Program-made: the position numbers and the translations under genes
From: an uncultured Saprospiraceae bacterium
GTDB lineage: Bacteria > Bacteroidota > Bacteroidia > Chitinophagales > Saprospiraceae
Length of the DNA stretch: 33,960 nucleotides
Direction of reading: 5' to 3'
Assembly: GCA_937921825.1 (NCBI GenBank)
Contig: CAKZVK010000090.1
Coordinates: 1-33,960, forward strand
Shown: positions 32,218-33,960 of the stretch, in pieces
Layout: each line of letters starts with the position of its first letter
How positions within the stretch are numbered: position 1 is the first letter of the stretch
The notes under the pieces: model-generated
The model's input: the letters and a program-made list of their open reading frames with translations, nothing else
What the model was told of the DNA's origin: nothing
Database searches by the model: none

Positions 32218-33608
32218 ACGGCCTTTAGTTTAGGTTGGTTACTAACAATATCAGCTTCATCTTTTTTCATCAGCTTCATCAGCCTATCGGCCTTATCTTC
32301 ACTACTGACACCGATGTAGGAAAGAAATGTAGACTCCTTAGAATGACCAGTACAGGCCATCAACAATAACATTGGAAAACCTTTGTGATAGTTAATTGAT
32401 GCCCAAGTCCTACGTCCTGAGTGAGCGGAAATTTTACTGTATAGAGGCAACTTATCCTTATTTACCTTTCCTTTATCATGTACAGATACATCCACACTTT
32501 GAGTAAGACCTGCTAAACGGCAAATTACTTTTATTGTGTCATTGAATTTCTGAGAAGACATAACCGGAGCGGTATTATTGTACTTCGCAAGTAACTCAAA
32601 CAGTTTTTTATTTATCGGGATAGTAACTTCTTTTTTGCCTTTCTGCGTTTCAATTTTGATGAAATAATCCTCCCCTTTATTGATAATATTTTCAGGTTCA
32701 ATTGATGTAAAGTCACTCCATCTTAGTGAGGAATAGCACGCTACCAAAAACCAATCTTTTACTTTATCAGCAAACTCAAGTGTTATTTTTTCTTTCTTAA
32801 GTTCTTCAACATGTTCATTTAGATCACAGTCACTAATTAATTGAACTTGTTTTTCATTCAAAGCGATTATAATAGTCTTCACCCTTTTTACCCCAAACTC
32901 TTCGTCTGTAAAGATCGTGTTTGAATGCAAGTCTTCTTTGTAAGATTTTTTCAGTAGCAGTTTAATCGTTGCAAAATCCTTATTGGCAGTATTTGCACTA
33001 TTTGTACCCGTGTTATCATAGAGCCAAATAAGGTAGTTGTCGACAAAAGAAATATCAAAATCATTATAGTTGATACCTCCCCCTGTAGCCAAATGATAAG
33101 ATTTCAACTTATTAGCTACAGTAGTGTATTTCTTTATTGTGTTTTCAGAAAGAGAACTAAGGCGTTTCTTTCTCTGCGAATAATCTGAAATAAAACCAAT
33201 GAAAGTACTTGAGTCATAAGGGTCAGGACCATCCTTTATTTTTCTTCCTAGCGATCTATCTAACCTATCTTTGAAGTCAGCTAATGTTATTGAAGTATTG
33301 GAATCATAGATACTAATGATTTTTTCAGCTATTCTATCTAGTTCGTCTTTTACTGTTTTGTAATATCTAAATGTAGATGCTGGACGCTGTTTTATTGCGT
33401 TCCATTCTGAAGGTCTACAACTCTGTTTGGTTGGGTAATGTAACCGTATGTGTTTGTTTGCTGAAGGATTAAAGTATCTAAACCTAGCATAGATAGGAAC
33501 AGGCTTTTTAGCTTGCTCTGACTTTTTACTTTTGGGATTGCTTCTAAGATTAAACTTGATGTTATCTTCTGTCTGTTTCTTAGTGGCAGTTGTATTACCT
33601 TTGATCAT
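32214..33608 (-). CDS. int: Tyrosine recombinase (phage-type integrase)
   Basis: This site-specific recombinase inserts and excises the element at tRNA-fMet. The basic arm-binding N-terminus (1-120) is followed by a SAM-like core-binding domain (about 135-225: FIGFISDYSQRKKRL, NTIKKYTTVANKLKSYH) and a catalytic domain. The catalytic set is complete: R296 in SSLRWSDF, K323 in TQKGKKEV, H396-x-x-R399 in SAHSGRRTW, H422 in CTGHSKES and the nucleophile Y431 in FLSYIG. The 464-residue length and motifs fit Bacteroidota integrases. The gene starts 210 bp from attR and reads away from it. Palindromes and TTACCAAAA-like words between the gene and attR may be arm sites or its own operator. Confidence 0.94.
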   Translation of the reverse strand: MIKGNTTATKKQTEDNIKFNLRSNPKSKKSEQAKKPVPIYARFRYFNPSANKHIRLHYPTKQSCRPSEWNAIKQRPASTFRYYKTVKDELDRIAEKIISIYDSNTSITLADFKDRLDRSLGRKIKDGPDPYDSSTFIGFISDYSQRKKRLSSLSENTIKKYTTVANKLKSYHLATGGGINYNDFDISFVDNYLIWLYDNTGTNSANTANKDFATIKLLLKKSYKEDLHSNTIFTDEEFGVKRVKTIIIALNEKQVQLISDCDLNEHVEELKKEKITLEFADKVKDWFLVACYSSLRWSDFTSIEPENIINKGEDYFIKIETQKGKKEVTIPINKKLFELLAKYNNTAPVMSSQKFNDTIKVICRLAGLTQSVDVSVHDKGKVNKDKLPLYSKISAHSGRRTWASINYHKGFPMLLLMACTGHSKESTFLSYIGVSSEDKADRLMKLMKKDEADIVSNQPKLKAV

Positions 33609-33640
33609 ATCTTAAAGTTTCGCACCTCTAAGATAAGTTA

Positions 33641-33706
33641 AATGGCAGCCAGTTTCATGGTTGCCATTTCAATTTTGGTAACATAATTGCAAATTGTTAC
33701 CAAAAT
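33641..33706. repeat. Two inverted repeats upstream of the integrase (arm sites or operator)
   Basis: ATTTTGGTAACA (33672-33683) and TGTTACCAAAAT (33695-33706) form a perfect 12-bp inverted repeat with an 11-bp spacer. AATGGCAGCC (33641-33650) and GGTTGCCATT (33659-33668) form another with one mismatch. The TTRCCAWWW word is shared with 24210-24230 at the other end, which favours integrase arm binding; an integrase operator is the alternative. Confidence 0.5.
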
Positions 33707-33818
33707 CTATTCCTAGTCCATGTTCTACTGTGAGGCTAGAAAGTTAGATATACTGTAAAAAATAGAGATTTATGATTAATGTAAAGAGTACTGAGGCACA
33801 CCAAACCAACAAATATAT

Positions 33819-33838
33819 TCCTGCCCCCGCTACTAAGA
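33819..33838 (+). repeat. attR core (20 bp)
   Basis: The sequence is identical to 24148-24167. Only the 3' portion of the tRNA is present here, not a second tRNA gene. The sequence to the right is host chromosome. Confidence 0.92.
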
Positions 33839-33878
33839 AAGACCTAATTGATTGATTATCAGTTAGGTCTTTTTATTT
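33838..33878 (+). terminator. Displaced native terminator of tRNA-fMet
   Basis: AAAGACCTAA (33838-33847) pairs perfectly with TTAGGTCTTT (33863-33872), followed by TTTATTTTC-like T-rich sequence. Before integration it would have followed the tRNA directly, at the same distance as the element-borne terminator at 24167 does now. Confidence 0.8.
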
Positions 33879-33960
33879 TCAGTCAATTAAGCAATAGAAT
33901 GTCAATTAGATAAGAACTGCTAGAATTGAGTTTCATATCTCTTTGCAGGTAGAATGAGAA

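Noticed and set aside
33819-33838. A second tRNA gene at the right boundary
   Set aside because: Only the last 14 bases of the tRNA plus six flanking bases are present; the upstream sequence cannot form the D and anticodon arms.

Overview
The window looks like chromosome from a Bacteroidota bacterium, most likely a marine Saprospiria- or flavobacteria-like lineage. The clues are a TonB receptor with a carboxypeptidase-regulatory-like N-terminal extension, a type IX secretion (T9SS) C-terminal tail, Bacteroidota-type -7 promoter elements (TAnnTTTG), few Shine-Dalgarno sequences, a Bacteroidota-type tyrosine integrase, and protein families that I know mainly from this phylum. Lineage below phylum is inference.

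Positions 1-10000 carry transport genes centred on phosphate. They are a truncated SulP transporter; a secreted protein with two retropepsin-like domains; a lipoprotein/TonB-receptor operon (minus strand); and, divergently, an OprO/P-like porin followed by a Na+/phosphate cotransporter with a PhoU-like tail. The divergent intergenic region and the region upstream of the aspartic protease contain 11-bp-spaced TTAACAT-like direct repeats that resemble Pho boxes, so these transcription units may form one phosphate-starvation regulon.

Positions 10000-15605 hold a two-domain chromate transporter (ChrA), a small membrane protein, a Bacteroidota-conserved secreted protein usually mislabelled 'asparagine synthetase B', a membrane VWA protein and a charge-segregated protein. 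Positions 15602-20840 hold a fatty-acid beta-oxidation operon in the order fadN-fadA-fadE. A four-helix-bundle (S23-type) gene flanked by AGTAT/AAGTAG repeats sits between fadN and fadA. A divergent YbiT-like ABC-F gene and a PDZ protein exported by T9SS complete the host section, which ends at an initiator tRNA-Met gene (24089-24161).

Positions 24148-33838 are an integrated mobile element of 9671 bp bounded by a perfect 20-bp direct repeat (attL/attR). The left copy is the 3' end of the initiator tRNA gene. The element has a tyrosine integrase, an excisionase-like HTH protein, a DnaD-like initiator, a DnaC-like helicase loader, both terminase subunits, two operator regions and a few cargo genes, but no portal, capsid, protease, tail or lysis gene. 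This is the gene content of a phage satellite (PICI-like island), and it is the most interesting system in the window. The initiator gene contains a 165-bp array of 15-bp repeats in two blocks, a likely replication origin. The element also carries its own replacement terminator for the tRNA gene it interrupts, and the original chromosomal terminator lies displaced just beyond attR.
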